Notes: a model not told the origin generated them from the letters alone. 64,000 bases of DNA from Tetracentron sinense (GCA_015143295.1 CM026564.1:9722416-9786415); one strand, 5' to 3'; positions 36,577 to 48,379 are shown, counted from the stretch's first letter. A program made the numbers and translations.

Positions 36577-39250
36577 AATGGATTCCTGAAGAATAGAAGA
36601 TATAAGGACACTGAAATAGAACATAAGACAATAATGAAATGCATGTGACATACCATTATGATTATAATGTAACAGGTGAGGTTAACCTATCCCATCTAGA
36701 AATACATAATCCCCAAGAGTGAAACGCTCTAGTCATTTTATCCATATTGAAGAAGAAATTTCGGCAGCATTTCCCCATGGCTCTCCAGGTACACGATTTA
36801 GACAAGTGGGGAACATGCCACTTTAATTGTCTAAATATGTACCCAAAGAGCAATCTGAAGCACTGCCAAAAATTTCATCAATATGGATTACACTGACACA
36901 AGCAATCGACTGTACTGGGGATTATGCATTCCCAAACTGTCCACACGGACAATTCAAGAATCAATTGCATGCAAGAGTAAATGCTTGTCACACAGTGATT
37001 CTTGAATGGGAGATCTAAGGTTTCAATAAATGCATGCACATGAATCTTAAATGAATAGAGGAAGATGTTAGGTACGCCTAACACCTTCTTCTAATGATGG
37101 TAACAAACTACCTGTGGTTAGTACAATTACATAACTTATGGTTCACTGGATGCTAAATAAAATAATGTCAAGTCCATTACAGACCCATTGAAATGCCCAA
37201 ACAAGTTAATGTTAATTAAGGAATAAAAAATATTTAGTAAAAGTGTCATGAAATAGAAGCAATATACTGAAACTCCAATTTTTCGAAAATAACATTTCAT
37301 TAATATTCTAACTACCTCATCTTTAACCAAGAACAGAATTAATTTGTGATAATAGATCATTTGCAAGCATAAATTAGTCGGCAATCTAAGATAATACTTT
37401 TGGGGGAGCTTTAGCAGCAGACATTCCTCCAAATTAGGGCTTTTGGAATAAAATTCCACACTTAATACCCATTTATAAAAAATCATTTTCAGTAAACAAA
37501 AAGAAATTTTCTAAAAAATAACATAAGCAACACTAAATGGGCCCTACCCCTCTAATGATACATTTGTCTGCCAAGTCAGCGATCGGAAACATTGAATCTG
37601 TGGGCCATACCTTGATAAAAACTCTAATGAAACATTAAGAACAATGTCCATAGGTCACCTTGTAGCAGATAACATACTTCTCTTCATAAATTTAGAATTG
37701 ATTACTTACTAAATATACTCCTCTATAGACCTGATAGTAAAAAACCTGTCCTGATAGTAAGAAACTTGTCAATAAATAATAGAATATTTACTAAATTCAA
37801 TCTAATGTACTTCTCAAATTTGACCATATCATCAAATAGGATAAGTTATACAGGGAATTTCTTTCAGAAGAAGTTAACCATTCAGCATAACAGATTAATG
37901 TTATACAAGTATGGTATTAGCAAGTAGTAAATAACGAAATTTGTTATTTCTAAGGTCCTATTTAGTATACTGTAAAATTATTGAGTTAAATTTTATGCTT
38001 TCTGGCTGCTTACACTTTCAGTTCTAAGTTTAGGAATGCAAATGAAAACTCAGTTGGACCATAACATTAGAGACTGCTCTCCTATTATATAGGTGCTTAA
38101 AATTTTTGAATATTCATATTAATAGGATGCCATCCATTGGAAAATGAAGGCAGCAGTAAGGATAATTTTATTGTAGTTTTGCACTAATTGTGAATAAATT
38201 TCAACACATCAAAATAAAAGGTGATGTACATATATTAAAGAGTCAAAGTTCGTTTAGGATTGAAAGCCTTCATGGAGATAAAGAAAGATGCTTCTCTTCC
38301 ACTTTCTAAGATTCGTTAAGCCTGCTTCTTCCATAAGATAAATAAATAATCAAACATTTTCAAGTATTCTGTAACAATGAGCATCAAAATTAACAGCTAG
38401 AAGCCTAGAACACAGTTCTAAGAAATCAAACATGAATCAATAGTAACCAAGAAGAAGCAAATGAAATAAAATTGCATCGGGTAAAATTAACATCAGTCTA
38501 TGTTAGTCTAACAGGTGGCTCAATTGAGGTCAATACAAAGGGGACTGGGATTCTAATTGGTCTAGTTTAAGGCAGTCTGACCCAAACCCTGATCCAGCCG
38601 AACGAATTTTCATAAGATTTGGGAAGGCATCATATCACCTCCATATAAACACAATGATTTAAGGACGTCTATAATGAGTTCAATTTGTTTAGCTAGTTGA
38701 GAAATACAAATTCCCACCAGTACTGATTAATGAGACAACCAAGATTAAAAATGGTCTCCCTTGGCATAACAATTATCCTATAAATTCCTTGTATTATTAA
38801 TTATTTAACATTAGTCTATGTTAATCTAGATCCAATAAACTATCTTTCTGTCCAAATGAACAATGTCCATAGGTCACCTTGCCAATCTATGCATGGCCAC
38901 ACCACCCCACGCTTTAATTCTCATGAAACATTAAGAACAATGTAGCCATTTGAAACCCCACCACAAATTCGGGCCTAGACATATGTGCATGCCCATGCAA
39001 AGAAACAAAAATCAGAATAACCTAAAACAAATTGTTTTTTCTATAAGGGTTTATTGGATAAATAGATCAATATTTCAGAAAAACCTAAAACAAACACATC
39101 AAGAGTTTCATGTGAAGAAACCCAAATCAGAGCTAAATAAAAACAAAAAACTACTCTACAGAGCTATAAATAATACATGAGAATAGCATGACAGGAAAAA
39201 AAAATGAAGGAAAAACCCAGAAACATTCACACAGGTAAACACACAGAGCT
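36577..39250. other. CACTA upstream region, no gene recognised
   Basis: Lies 5' of the TNP2-type gene and is AT-rich; short frames have no family pattern. Likely a long leader or first intron of the transposase transcript. AACAATGTCCATAGGTCACC occurs twice (37640, 38860). Confidence 0.4.
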
Positions 39251-39269
39251 AGGCAAAAACCTAATAGAG

Positions 39270-39273
39270 ACTT

Positions 39274-39304
<31 letters not shown>

Positions 39305-39640
39305 GAGAGAAGGAAAGAGAGACTTAGAGAGAGAGAGGGGTTACCGAAGAGAGAGAGAGAGAGAGAGTGAGACAGAGAGAGAAAGATCGGGAGAGAGAGG
39401 ACTTACGGCGTTGGCTTTGGCGTCGGCGACGGCGATGGCAATGAAAAGAACACGGCGATGGCACGGAGAGGCGAGGGCAAGGCAGAGGGAAAAATGAGGC
39501 GGGAGATTAGGGCGGGATGGGGATGACGGAGAGGGGGGAAAAATGGGGCGGGAGATTAGGGCGGGATGGTGATCATGCAGAGGAACGTGGTGGATATGAA
39601 TACGAATACGAATATGAATATAATGATTTACCATGGTATT
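39270..39640 (-). promoter_or_regulatory. (GA)n tracts and GC-rich island upstream of the transposase genes
   Basis: GA microsatellites (39273-39300, 39349-39370) are followed by a GC-rich stretch with a ~47-bp tandem duplication (GGGCGGGAGATTAGGGCGGG type). On the minus strand this is a CT-rich, leader-like region just inside the right terminus, where the En/Spm promoter is expected. Promoter function is inferred from position. Confidence 0.4.
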
Positions 39641-39986
39641 GATACCGTGGCTATTATAAGAACTTATACCAACGGAAAATTTTCCGCGAGTATCTATTAA
39701 AAATTAATAATAATGGTTAAGTATCCGTGGCTAATTATTTTTCCCAACGGTAATGATACCGTGACTAATATAAAAACTTATACCAACAGAATATTTCCGT
39801 GAGTATCTATTAAAAATTAATAGTAATGGTTAAGTAACCGTGGCTAATTATTTTTCCCAATTACTAAAATTATTTTTTATAGATATATAGGCACGAAAAA
39901 AAAAACTGTGGGAAAAGGTTCCTTTACTTACGGAATCAAATACCGTGGCTATTTTTCTGTTGCTATTACCCTCATTTCTTGTAGTG
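39630..39986. repeat. CACTA right TIR and subterminal array
   Basis: Two ~117-bp tandem units containing TACCGTGGCTA and TACCAACGGAAA motifs, then the terminus CTCATTTCTTGTAGTG. Motif content matches the left end. Confidence 0.85.
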
Positions 39987-39989
39987 CTA

Positions 39990-41715
39990 CCACAATGTGT
40001 GAGACACTTGACCGGAGAAGTCATTTCATTGTCCCCATGATTTTGACTTCTCCATACATTATGCGACATGTGGCGATAAAATGATGAGAAAAAGGGGGAG
40101 AGATATCAAGTGGGAGAAAGTCAAAACCATGGAAGAAAATGAAACAATTTATCGCTTTTTTAGGCCAAGTGTCCTGCCATAGAGAATCCCAGGCCGCTAG
40201 AGATATTTGTAACAAAAAGTCAAAGCTACATTTGTCATGTACCTTAAAAAGAACCATAGAAGAGGAGAGTAAGCCTTGCATTATCGTGATAATAATACCA
40301 ATTTAGCTCTATAATTGACTTGGTGGCTCTCTCAAAACTTATATTCTCATTGGCGAGAGCAGATGGGCAGCAGCCCATGCAGGATGGTCCATCCCACTAA
40401 AGGATAAAAATGATTTTCTTAAAAATATTTTTAAAAAAGTTGATTTGACTCTTTAAATTAATGTTTTTTTTAAATAAGATGGACTAATAATCAGTGGCTG
40501 CTGCCCATCTGCTATCAGTTATTGGCTATGCGTTTTCTACACCGCCAATAGCTAGTAATGAGGGTCTGGATAGGATTTGGTCTCGCAAGACCAACCGTCT
40601 TACTCTGATAATTTCACATTTTATTATGTAGCCCTATTTCTACTAAGCATACTGCTATAGTAAGATCTCAACTTTGTAAATTTTCTTGCTCTGATTCATG
40701 GTAAATATCTCGACAACTCCATGGATGTACCTCAACTTCAGTGAACCAGGTAAATCCAGTCTTCTTGTGTGTTCTTGATCTTTATTTTATTTATTTTCGT
40801 ATCTTACATATCTTTTTTAGGGTTAATTTACTAACATAACTATGCTCAAAGCAACAAAGGATTTTGAGTCCCAACATTGTGAGATTATGGCCTCACACTA
40901 GTTCTTTGGTTTTATTATCTAAAAGAGTGAGAACATAGATTGTGAGATTATATTTAGAATTGCTCTAAAAATTGGAGGAAAGTGACTGTTGAAAGTGTAG
41001 CCTCTCCTTGATTCTATCCATATGCGAGTAACCACTCATAATTATAATCATCTTGGATGGTTGACAACCAATCATTGGCGACCAACACCAAAAATAATTG
41101 ATCCCCCAAAAGAGGGGAGGTACTAGCTTCTTCCCCTCGCTTCTTCCCCTCGTCTTTATTATAGAACACACTTAAATTACTGCTTAAAAAAGAAAAAGAA
41201 AAAGAAAAAGGTGGATGAGATATTAAAGTGTATCTCATCACAATGATTTCTATCAAGTATAGAATAAATTTATCAATTATGTTATATTTGGTTGATTTAA
41301 TAAATCTATCTAATTATCTCTATATAAACCATATTTACGATCATTGTAAATCAACCAATAAACTATTCTCGCCACATGTCGGATGATGTGTGGATTGCCA
41401 AGACAATCCCATTCCTTTTCTGGCATCTGCCAGAGACAATTCAATCCCTTTTTTATCGCCATGTTGGATGATGTGTGTAAGCCACGAGGGTTTTTGTGAC
41501 ATCTGGAAGTGACAATCCAATTCAGTAATTTTTAGAAAAGTGGGTGTGCGTTGGACATCCGCTGTAGTTGAAGAAAACCCTTTATTATTCTTTACCTAAA
41601 AGTACTTTGGACCACGAGTTTGGATGGGCAACAGCGCACCCCTTTTTGTCTTACAAAAAGTGGGGCCCATTTTTTTATTCCCAATTTACCCCTGTTGAAT
41701 GTGGGGCCCTCCTAT
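39990..41715. other. Upstream flank of CYP gene 1, MITE-rich
   Basis: Contains a foldback at ~40020-40150 (CATGATTTTGACTTCTCC against GGGAGAAAGTCAAAACCATG) and a MITE at 40361-40514. A duplicated ~85-bp block with GGATGATGTGTG lies at 41384-41490. 40868-41000 resembles 51706-51835 (upstream of CYP gene 2), so an older duplication may reach this far. Confidence 0.45.
40361..40514. mobile_element. MITE with GCAGATGGGCAGCAGCC termini
   Basis: GCAGATGGGCAGCAGCC on the left, GGCTGCTGCCCATCTGC on the right, AT-rich centre, no coding. Same GATGGGCA vocabulary as the MITEs in the CYP intron. Confidence 0.65.
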
Positions 41716-41807
41716 AGACAGTCCAAGAACAAGGTAGGGCACGTTAGTCATTTGATTTGTTAGGATAACCAAGTGATAAGGATCTGATTATTCAAAGTTT
41801 TTTTTGT

Positions 41808-41995
41808 TTTTTTGTTTTTTTTTTTGGTGACGAGGGTATCCGGGCCTTTTAGAGCACCCAACTAGTTCCCCCGGGCACGTGCAGAGCCCTCTCTCCACAC
41901 GCACCAAGAAAGTCGGGATAAATCCGGAGGGTGGCCAACGAGAGCAGGGAATCGTACTCAGGACCTCCGCTTCGTGAGGCGTGGTCCTGGCCACT
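41808..41995 (-). mobile_element. SINE inserted in the CYP gene 1 promoter
   Basis: The minus strand has a tRNA-like head (GTGGCCAGGACCACGCCTCA, box-A-like; GAGTACGATTCC, box-B-like), a body, and an A-rich tail (the T/G run at 41800-41830). The duplicated promoter of gene 2 lacks it: ATTATTCAAAG is followed directly by TTGTTTTTATTCTAGAT at ~54275. Gene 1 has ATTATTCAAAG, the SINE, then TTGTTTTAGATATT. It therefore inserted after the gene duplication, ~100 bp upstream of the ATG. Confidence 0.75.
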
Positions 41996-42097
41996 TGTTT
42001 TAGATATTTTTCTACTTAAAACAAGTGTAGAAGATCAAGAGTTCAATATGGTTTGAGAGATCCTTCAAATCCTGTCCATTTTTCTCGTTTCTAAGCC

Positions 42098-43834
42098 ATG
42101 GATTCACTCAATCAATCTCTAGGAATCGCAATCTGTGGATTTTTTTTCACTTTGATCTCTCTATACTATCTACTACGGGGAGTAGTGAGCATTACAAGTA
42201 ACGAAAACAAAAGCAGGGCGGCACCAGAACCAGCCGGGGCATGGCCTATTATCGGCCATCTCCATCTGTTAACGGGGCGCGAACTCCTGCATCGAACACT
42301 TGGAACCATGGCCGATAAGTATGGACCGGTGTTCACGGTACGTCTCGGCTTGCATCGAGCGCTCGTCGTGAGTAGCTGGGAGGTAGCAAAGGAGTGTTTC
42401 ACTACAAATGATAGAGTTTTCGCAACCCGTCCCAAATCCGTGGCTGTAAAGCACATGGGCTACAACCATGCCGTATTAGGCTTCGCTCCTTACGGAGAAT
42501 ACTGGCGTGATGTGCGCAAGTTGGCCACAATTCAGCTTCTTTCTAGCCACAGGCTCGAGATGCTGAAGCAAGTTAGGGATTCAGAGATTAACATCCTCAT
42601 AAAAGAGCTATACCAGCAATGGTTAAAGAAAGGAAGTCAGGTTTCGATCGAGATGAAGCAAATGTTTGGAGACTTGGCAATTAACATAATTGTAAAGATG
42701 ATTGCAGGGAAAAGATACTCTGGAACAACTGCTGCCTGTGATACCGAGGAGTCGCGACGGTGCCAAAAGGCCATGGCTGATTTTATGCATCTTGTGGGAA
42801 TATTTATGGTGTCGGATGCAATTCCTTGGCTTGAGTGGTTGGATGTGCAGGGATACAAGAGTGCCATGAAGAGGACTGCTAGCGAAGTGGATAGTTTGAT
42901 TGGGAGCTGGATTGAGGAGCATCGCCGCAAGAGGCTTTGCGGAAGCATCGACGAGGGGGAGCGAGACTTCATTCATGTGATGCTGTCGATGTTGGAAGAT
43001 GGAGAGCTCTCTGGTTATGATGCCGATACCCTTCTTAAGGCTACCTGCCTGGTAAGTATGGTTGAATGCATGCTAACAATGGAATTCTAGTCTTCATTAT
43101 TACAAAACATGTATTTGTTTTAGAGATTAACTAGGAGCTCCTACTGAAGAGATAACCGGGGCAACCCAAAATATGCTTTGACAGCTGTATTTTGGGAGAG
43201 ATTAACTATAAATTGTAGTCGGTTAGCTCCTCAACCAGAGCTCCTCTTCATACAAAAAGTTTTAATTATAAAAAATGAAATAGTTAACTTACCCATGAAT
43301 TCCATTTCCAAACCTAGAGGTGGATGCCCTCCCTCTTAAATGCTCACTACAGTTGGTAATCCCCAAACTCCCTAGCCATAATGCATCATTGATCTTTGGG
43401 TTGCTCTGATTGTCTCTTCAACTTTAAGTGGACCAGTTATGGTTTCACGCACTAACATATTATTTTAAAGGAAATGGGAAACGGACACAAGGGAGTTCTG
43501 ATGGGCAAGAGCGCTTGCTGTTGCGCTGTTGCCCATATGTGTCTTGCAAAATGAGCCCCATATCCATCATTTGGTGATCCCCATGTGAATTGTAAGTGGC
43601 CCCCATTTTATAAGACACATATGGGCAACAGCAAGTGCTGTTGTGTTGCCCACCCGAACTCCACACAAGGTCAGCTTAGAAGCTGACAATGTGATCTCAT
43701 TGGTCGACCCCCTCATTTGTGGAGAGCTAATCTTTTCCCAGTAGAAAAGGTCATTTCTTTTGAGTGTTTTTTTTTAATTGAAGTTGGTCATTGCAAAATA
43801 ATTATGGTTTTTAAAATGTTAAAAGTAGGAAAAG

Positions 43835-43873
<39 letters not shown>

Positions 43874-45536
43874 GGTGTTCTAATTGTCTAATATCTGAAA
43901 AAGGCCCAGTATAAAAGAGTATAATGGGGAATATAATAAGGCCAGTTCGAATGGGCAACAATGCTCATCGTTTTGCTTTGTCTTACAAAAATAGGACTTT
44001 GTTACTAAGACCGCAAAGGGCCGAGACTACACGGAGACCGTGCTTGTAATGCATGGATCTCAAAATCTTATTAAATCCGTTTTTAAAATTTTGAGATCCG
44101 TGCATCACATGCAAGGTCTCAGGGTGGCCCTGACCCTTTGTGGCCTCACTAGCATTTTCCACAAAAATATGAGATCCACCGCTCTTGAATATGAGACCTA
44201 CCTTTGTAAGACAAAAGGGACAATAGTGCATCAGTAAGCGCTGCTGTCCCATCCAAACCAAACGTAGTAGGGCTAGCATTCTCATGGTAATAATGCTAGT
44301 CTTGACGGGGCTTCTTTCTGAGTTCGGATGGGCAAGAGCCCTTGTAGCCTATTGGGCTATAGCAGACGGCCAATTGTGCATTTTAATAAAAATAATAATT
44401 TCTGCATCACATTCACTCTTTCACAACTTGTCAAGATGTGAAGTGTCCCATAACTGCTTGTCCTTAAATTTCGGAAGTGAACAGAGTACAGGGAAAGAAG
44501 AAAACAATTAAGGGTATAGCGGTTATGGGACACTTGACATCTTGACATTACAGCAAAAGTGGATGTCTTTGCTATAGCCAGATCTAAGTCTTTTTTCACC
44601 TGATTTTAAAAATTATTACTTATTTTTTAAAAAATTATTACTTATTTTTTTCTAATGAAATAGACCAATAGGCTGTCTAGTGTAGCCCATGGGCTACAAT
44701 TGGGCCTACTGCCCATCTGCTCTCTTAATACGAGTTTGGATGGGCAACAGTTTTGTAAGACATAAAGGGGCCATCCTAACTCCCTTAATACTGATACACC
44801 AGCTTGCTCTACAGTGTATTGTTTTTCCGGACTGCTTTTACAGGCACTTCACTTTCATAGATGATTGAGCCAGCTATTCAAAACTTAATACAGTTATCCT
44901 TATCCTATGCAGAGTCTTATTTTAGGAGGCAATGACACCACAGTGGTCTCACTAACGTGGACCCTCTCTTTACTGCTGAAGAACCGCCGTGTCTTAAAAA
45001 AGGCACAAGATGAGTTGGATATCCATATAGGAAGGCACCGACAAGTGGATGAATCTGATGTCAAGAACCTGGTTTACCTACAAGCCATTGTCAAGGAAAC
45101 ATTACGATTATACCCCGCCTTGCCAATTTCAGTACCTCACGAGGCCATGAAGGACTGCACCGTAGCCGGGTTCGACGTCCCGGCAGGCACCCGCCTAGTG
45201 GTGAACCTCTGGAAGTTGCACCGAGACCCTCGCATTTGGTCAGACCCTACTGAGTTCTGCCCAGAAAGATTTCTCACGAGCCACAAGGACGTCGATGTTA
45301 GGGGTCAACATTTCGAGTTCATCCCCTTTGGAACTGGAAGAAGGTCATGCCCAGGGATCACTTTCTCCCTTCAAGTCATGCACTTGATGTTGGCTCGTCT
45401 GCTTCATGGATTCGAATTGGACATCCCCTCGGACTCGCCCGTGGATATGACTGAAACTTCAGGGCTAACTATGCCCAAAGCAACTCCATTGCACATCCTC
45501 CTCACCCCACGTCTCCCTTTCACACTTTACGGATAG
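42098..45536 (+). CDS. Cytochrome P450, CYP82 family (tandem copy 1)
   Basis: Exon 1 42098-43051 (318 codons), donor CTG|GTAAGT; intron 43052-44912; exon 2 44913-45536 after TATGCAG; 525 codons plus stop, the usual CYP82 length and single-intron structure. The N-terminus has a membrane anchor (LGIAICGFFFTLISLYYLL), then the Pro-rich hinge APEPAGAWPIIGHLHLL. I-helix oxygen-binding motif LGGNDTT (exon 2 start), ExxR in KETLRLYP, PERF, and the heme loop PFGTGRRSCPG with Cys464. All catalytic elements are present, so it is probably a working ER-bound monooxygenase. CYP82 enzymes act in specialised metabolism (terpenoids, coumarins, flavones, alkaloids); the substrate cannot be read. Gene 2 (54385-58926) is a close paralogue. 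The TATA seen in gene 2 is altered here and a SINE sits just upstream. Confidence 0.93.
43492..43662. mobile_element. hAT-like MITE in CYP gene 1 intron
   Basis: Long inverted termini GGAGTTCTGATGGGCAAGAG / reverse complement of ..GCCCACCCGAACTCC. The inner halves match over CTGTTGCCCATATGTGTCTT. A 7-bp duplication ACACAAG flanks it (43485-43491, 43663-43669). Confidence 0.75.
43838..43868. repeat. (AT)n microsatellite
   Basis: Run of AT dinucleotides in the CYP gene 1 intron. Confidence 0.95.
43945..44259. mobile_element. Nested MITEs in CYP gene 1 intron
   Basis: Outer element: AGTTCGAATGGGCAACAATG at left, TCCCATCCAAACC at right, with TTTGTCTTACAAA / TTTGTAAGACAAA subterminally. Inside at ~43996-44160 is a second foldback (GGACTTTGTTACTAAGACCG; GATCTCAAAATCTTATT against AAAATTTTGAGATC) whose ends match the hairpin element at 53638-53732. 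Confidence 0.6.
44321..44720. mobile_element. MITE with a second MITE nested inside
   Basis: Outer: AGTTCGGATGGGCAAGAGCC at left and the related GGGCCTACTGCCCATCTGCT at right. Inner (44431-44546): TCAAGATGTGAAGTGTCCCA facing TGGGACACTTGACATCTTGA. No coding. Confidence 0.6.
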
Positions 45537-45639
45537 GAAGCAGATCATAGCAGAACCTCCATCTTTATTTTTGATTGTTTCTTTTATTATCAATTAGTTG
45601 GGTGTCCACGTGCAAAGAAATAAGTGGTATAGAAACTCA

Positions 45640-45984
45640 GAGGACACGCAATTTGAGGTACGGGTTATTTTGGGAATAAAAAAATTTGAGGTCATCTTAA
45701 ATAATAGTAGTATTATAGAAACTTGAGGGACATTTTAGAAATAAAAGACTTTTAAGGGCTGCATAGAATAGTATAAAAATTTGACAGGCATTTTGGGAAA
45801 AAAATATAGACATTTTGAAAAGTATAAAATATTATAAAACTTTGAGTAGTTTGGGAACAAAAAAATTCATAGAAAAGTATAGAATGTTAGGGGCATTTTG
45901 GGTATAGCACCTTGAGGGACATTTTAAGTACACATTTCCCTCAAGTAAAATAATAGTATATAATATTATAGAAATTTGAAAGGT
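45640..45984. repeat. Degenerate minisatellite downstream of CYP gene 1
   Basis: Many units like TTGAGGGACATTTTGGGAAT separated by A-rich spacers. It resumes at 50732-50990 after the nested LTRs and has a counterpart at 59895-60050 downstream of gene 2. Confidence 0.65.
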
Positions 45985-46239
45985 ATTTCTGTAGAGACTT
46001 GAATTTCATTTATGTCATTATCATAATTGATGAGAGTAAATATGTCAATTAATGCTTTTATATTTGTTTAATATTAGTTGATGCTTAGAAAATGTTTTAA
46101 ATAGTTTAAATGAAGAAACGAATAAGAAATGTGAAAAATAAGAGAAAAACAGGGGGGCTGTTTGAACAATCCCCAGACCATTTGAACGATGTCAGTAAGA
46201 TCAGGCTCCCGAATGCTTAACCAATCAAACAATCTCAAC

Positions 46240-46249
46240 CGTTCGAACG
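46240..46249. promoter_or_regulatory. CGTTCGAACG palindrome cluster in LTR U3
   Basis: Perfect palindrome plus at least six variants (ATCGTTCGAACAATC, ATTCGAACGAT, CCGTTCGAACAG) between 46159 and 46435, upstream of the TATA box at 46504. Confidence 0.45.
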
Positions 46250-46503
46250 ATATCAGTGAAGGTGGGTTCCTGAAGGTAGCATCGTTCGAACAATCCTCAA
46301 ACTATTCGAACGATGGTAGAGGAAAAAGCTCAGAATTGAAGTCCCATAGGCACAATTGTTACAAAGAACCAAGACCGTTCGGATGATGCATCAACTGTTT
46401 GAATGATACCTAGACCGTTCGAACAGTCATGGTCATTTCTATGCAGTTAAGTTGGGAAAAAGCCCTTAGTTTCGGGATTTTATGTTTTTAACCCCTCGAG
46501 TAC

Positions 46504-46509
46504 TATAAA
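46504..46509 (+). promoter_or_regulatory. LTR TATA box (outer LTR)
   Basis: TATAAAT in CGAGTACTATAAATGGGCC, followed by a leader ending GATCCCAAAG|GTTAAT. Confidence 0.55.
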
Positions 46510-47149
46510 TGGGCCTTATTTCGAGGGTTAAACCTTATCTAAATGTTTATAACCTAATTTGGCAAAGAATATGAGAAACCTTAAGGTTTTCAAAGAAGAT
46601 TGCTTGGAGAGGAGGAGTAAAGCTTGGAGATCACCCTAAAGGCCATTCTCAAGCGATAGGATTGTAGGGAGACGATCCCAAAGGTTAATATATTGTCTAA
46701 CCTAATTTATTATTGTTTTTGTATGATTAAACATGTTAAGAGTAAAGATTATTGGATATTTTTCATGATTTTGGGTTGATTGTTGATTATGGAGTATGAA
46801 ATAGGGTTTTGCATGTGTTTGAGTCTATTGTTTATGATTTAACTATTATTGTAGAGACCTGGTTTTCAATCCATATAAATTCTGTCTTCATCAAGGGTAC
46901 AATGGTTAACCTAAGTTGCATGTTATAACTTGAAGTTAATAAAATTTCACGATGAGTTTCAATCTTAAATTCTATCTTGGAATGTTTGAAATGTATATAT
47001 ATGTCAAAGCAAGCAAAGCTAAGTTGGAAGAGATGCAAGGAACAAAATTATGGGTCATTCGTTTGAAGGAATATGGCTTCGTTCGAATAAATCTAGGGAT
47101 TTTTCATTCGGTGAGCAATTCCGCAACCATTTTCATTTTAAAGTCCTCA

Positions 47150-47165
47150 ATTCGTTCGAACGAAT
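47150..47165. promoter_or_regulatory. 16-bp perfect TTCGAA-centred palindrome
   Basis: ATTCGTTCGAACGAAT, with two weaker copies at ~47238 and ~47258, in the U3 of the inner LTR upstream of its TATA-like box. Confidence 0.45.
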
Positions 47166-48379
47166 CCTAAAAATTTTAATTGGTTGAACTTGCTAGCATC
47201 CATTTCCATTCTATAGCTTCACATTGGTTTACAATTCGTTTGAACGAATAGAAATCCATTCGAACGAACTCTTGCAGTGATGTTTTAAAAACTTAGCTAA
47301 GTCCGGACTTTTAGGGTTTTTAATCCTAGGACTATTAATAGAGCCCTTAACTCGTAGGTTTAGAGTGTTCTTAGGCCTTTTTATTCAATTTGACAAAGGA
47401 GAGGAGAAAATCCTAGGTTTTCTAAGGAAAATCCTTGGAGGAAGAAAGAGCAAGTTTGGATTAGCTTTCGCAAGTCTTCTCAACCCTTTCTCAAGTGCTA
47501 AGTCGAAGGGATTCGATCTCGGGAGGTAGATACACTCTATTAGATGGACTTGTTATGATTCATTGGTTAGAAATTGGATGAAAAGAATGTAGATAGATGA
47601 TTTAAGCAGATGATACTCTTCTATTCAACCTTGCTATGATTCCTTAGCTAGAAATGTGATTGTGATCAGCATGCTTGTTTGATGAATTAAATAGTTATTC
47701 TCTATTAAGTAGCTCATTATGAAATGAATATTATAAATAAGAATTTAATAGCATGTCTGTATGATGATTTGAGGTAGATTAGTCTATTAGCTAGTCTTGT
47801 ATAAATTGTGGAAAAGCATATTGGACGATGTAATGCAATTGAACTATTATGCATTTTGTGGTGATTTATAAATTAACGAAATAAAAGAACGCATGGATTA
47901 TGATATGAAGTGGGTAGAACTTGATGAAAATTAGGTGTTTAACTTATGAGCATGCAAGCTATAAAACGGTGAAGAGTTTGAATTGTTGTAATAAATAAAT
48001 GTGGAGTTCTTCAATTGTCTACTATGTCATTCATAAATGATGCATGAGCACTTGTATTGCATGATCGGGTTTTTCTCATAAGTACGGGTATCTGGAAATT
48101 CACAAATGATAAATGATTGAAAAAGTTCACAAGAAAGACAATGACAATGCCAAACAGATCGATCAAGGATAGGGCATATCCAAGGATATGTCACATCCAG
48201 CTCCAATTTATGATCTCATAAGACTATGATAATGTCAATGGGAAGTTTAGTCAATGATACTAGTAGCCCAGTTCAAAGTTTGTTTCGATGAAGGGTATTT
48301 ACATACCCGGCTCTAAGTCTTTTCAAGGGTACTAGTCATCTGGCTCCAAGTTATGATCTCGCAAGAAGCTCACAAGTTA

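Larger units (their letters stand above)
21462..39986 (-). mobile_element. Large CACTA (En/Spm, CMC) transposon, 18,525 bp, apparently autonomous, carrying host gene fragments
   Basis: The left end is CACTACAAGAAACAAAGGTA; the right end, reverse-complemented, is CACTACAAGAAATGAGGGTA. A 3-bp TSD CTA flanks it (21459-21461, 39987-39989), as usual for CACTA elements. Both ends carry dense subterminal arrays of a TTACCCACGGAAAT-type motif in both orientations. Transposase genes occupy the right half on the minus strand (TNP2-type 32903-36576, TNPA/Transposase_24-type 28907-31777). The left third holds broken pieces of several unrelated host genes with introns, so they were captured as DNA. Coding intactness plus TIRs plus TSD suggest competence for transposition; activity is not shown. 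Confidence 0.93.

Noticed and set aside
34832..36589. Plus-strand ORFs within the transposase gene
   Set aside because: Shadows of the TNP2-type coding strand.
39341..39634. Minus-strand ORF rich in Pro/Ser/His near the CACTA right end
   Set aside because: Low-complexity translation of GA tracts and a GC-rich tandem duplication; more likely promoter or leader than protein.
41808..41995. A tRNA gene on the minus strand
   Set aside because: Box-A/B-like motifs are present but no cloverleaf closes; the A-rich tail and the empty site in the paralogue show a SINE.
42166..42976. Antisense ORFs over CYP gene 1 (and the same over gene 2)
   Set aside because: They are mirror frames of the P450 exon; no domain and no splice support.
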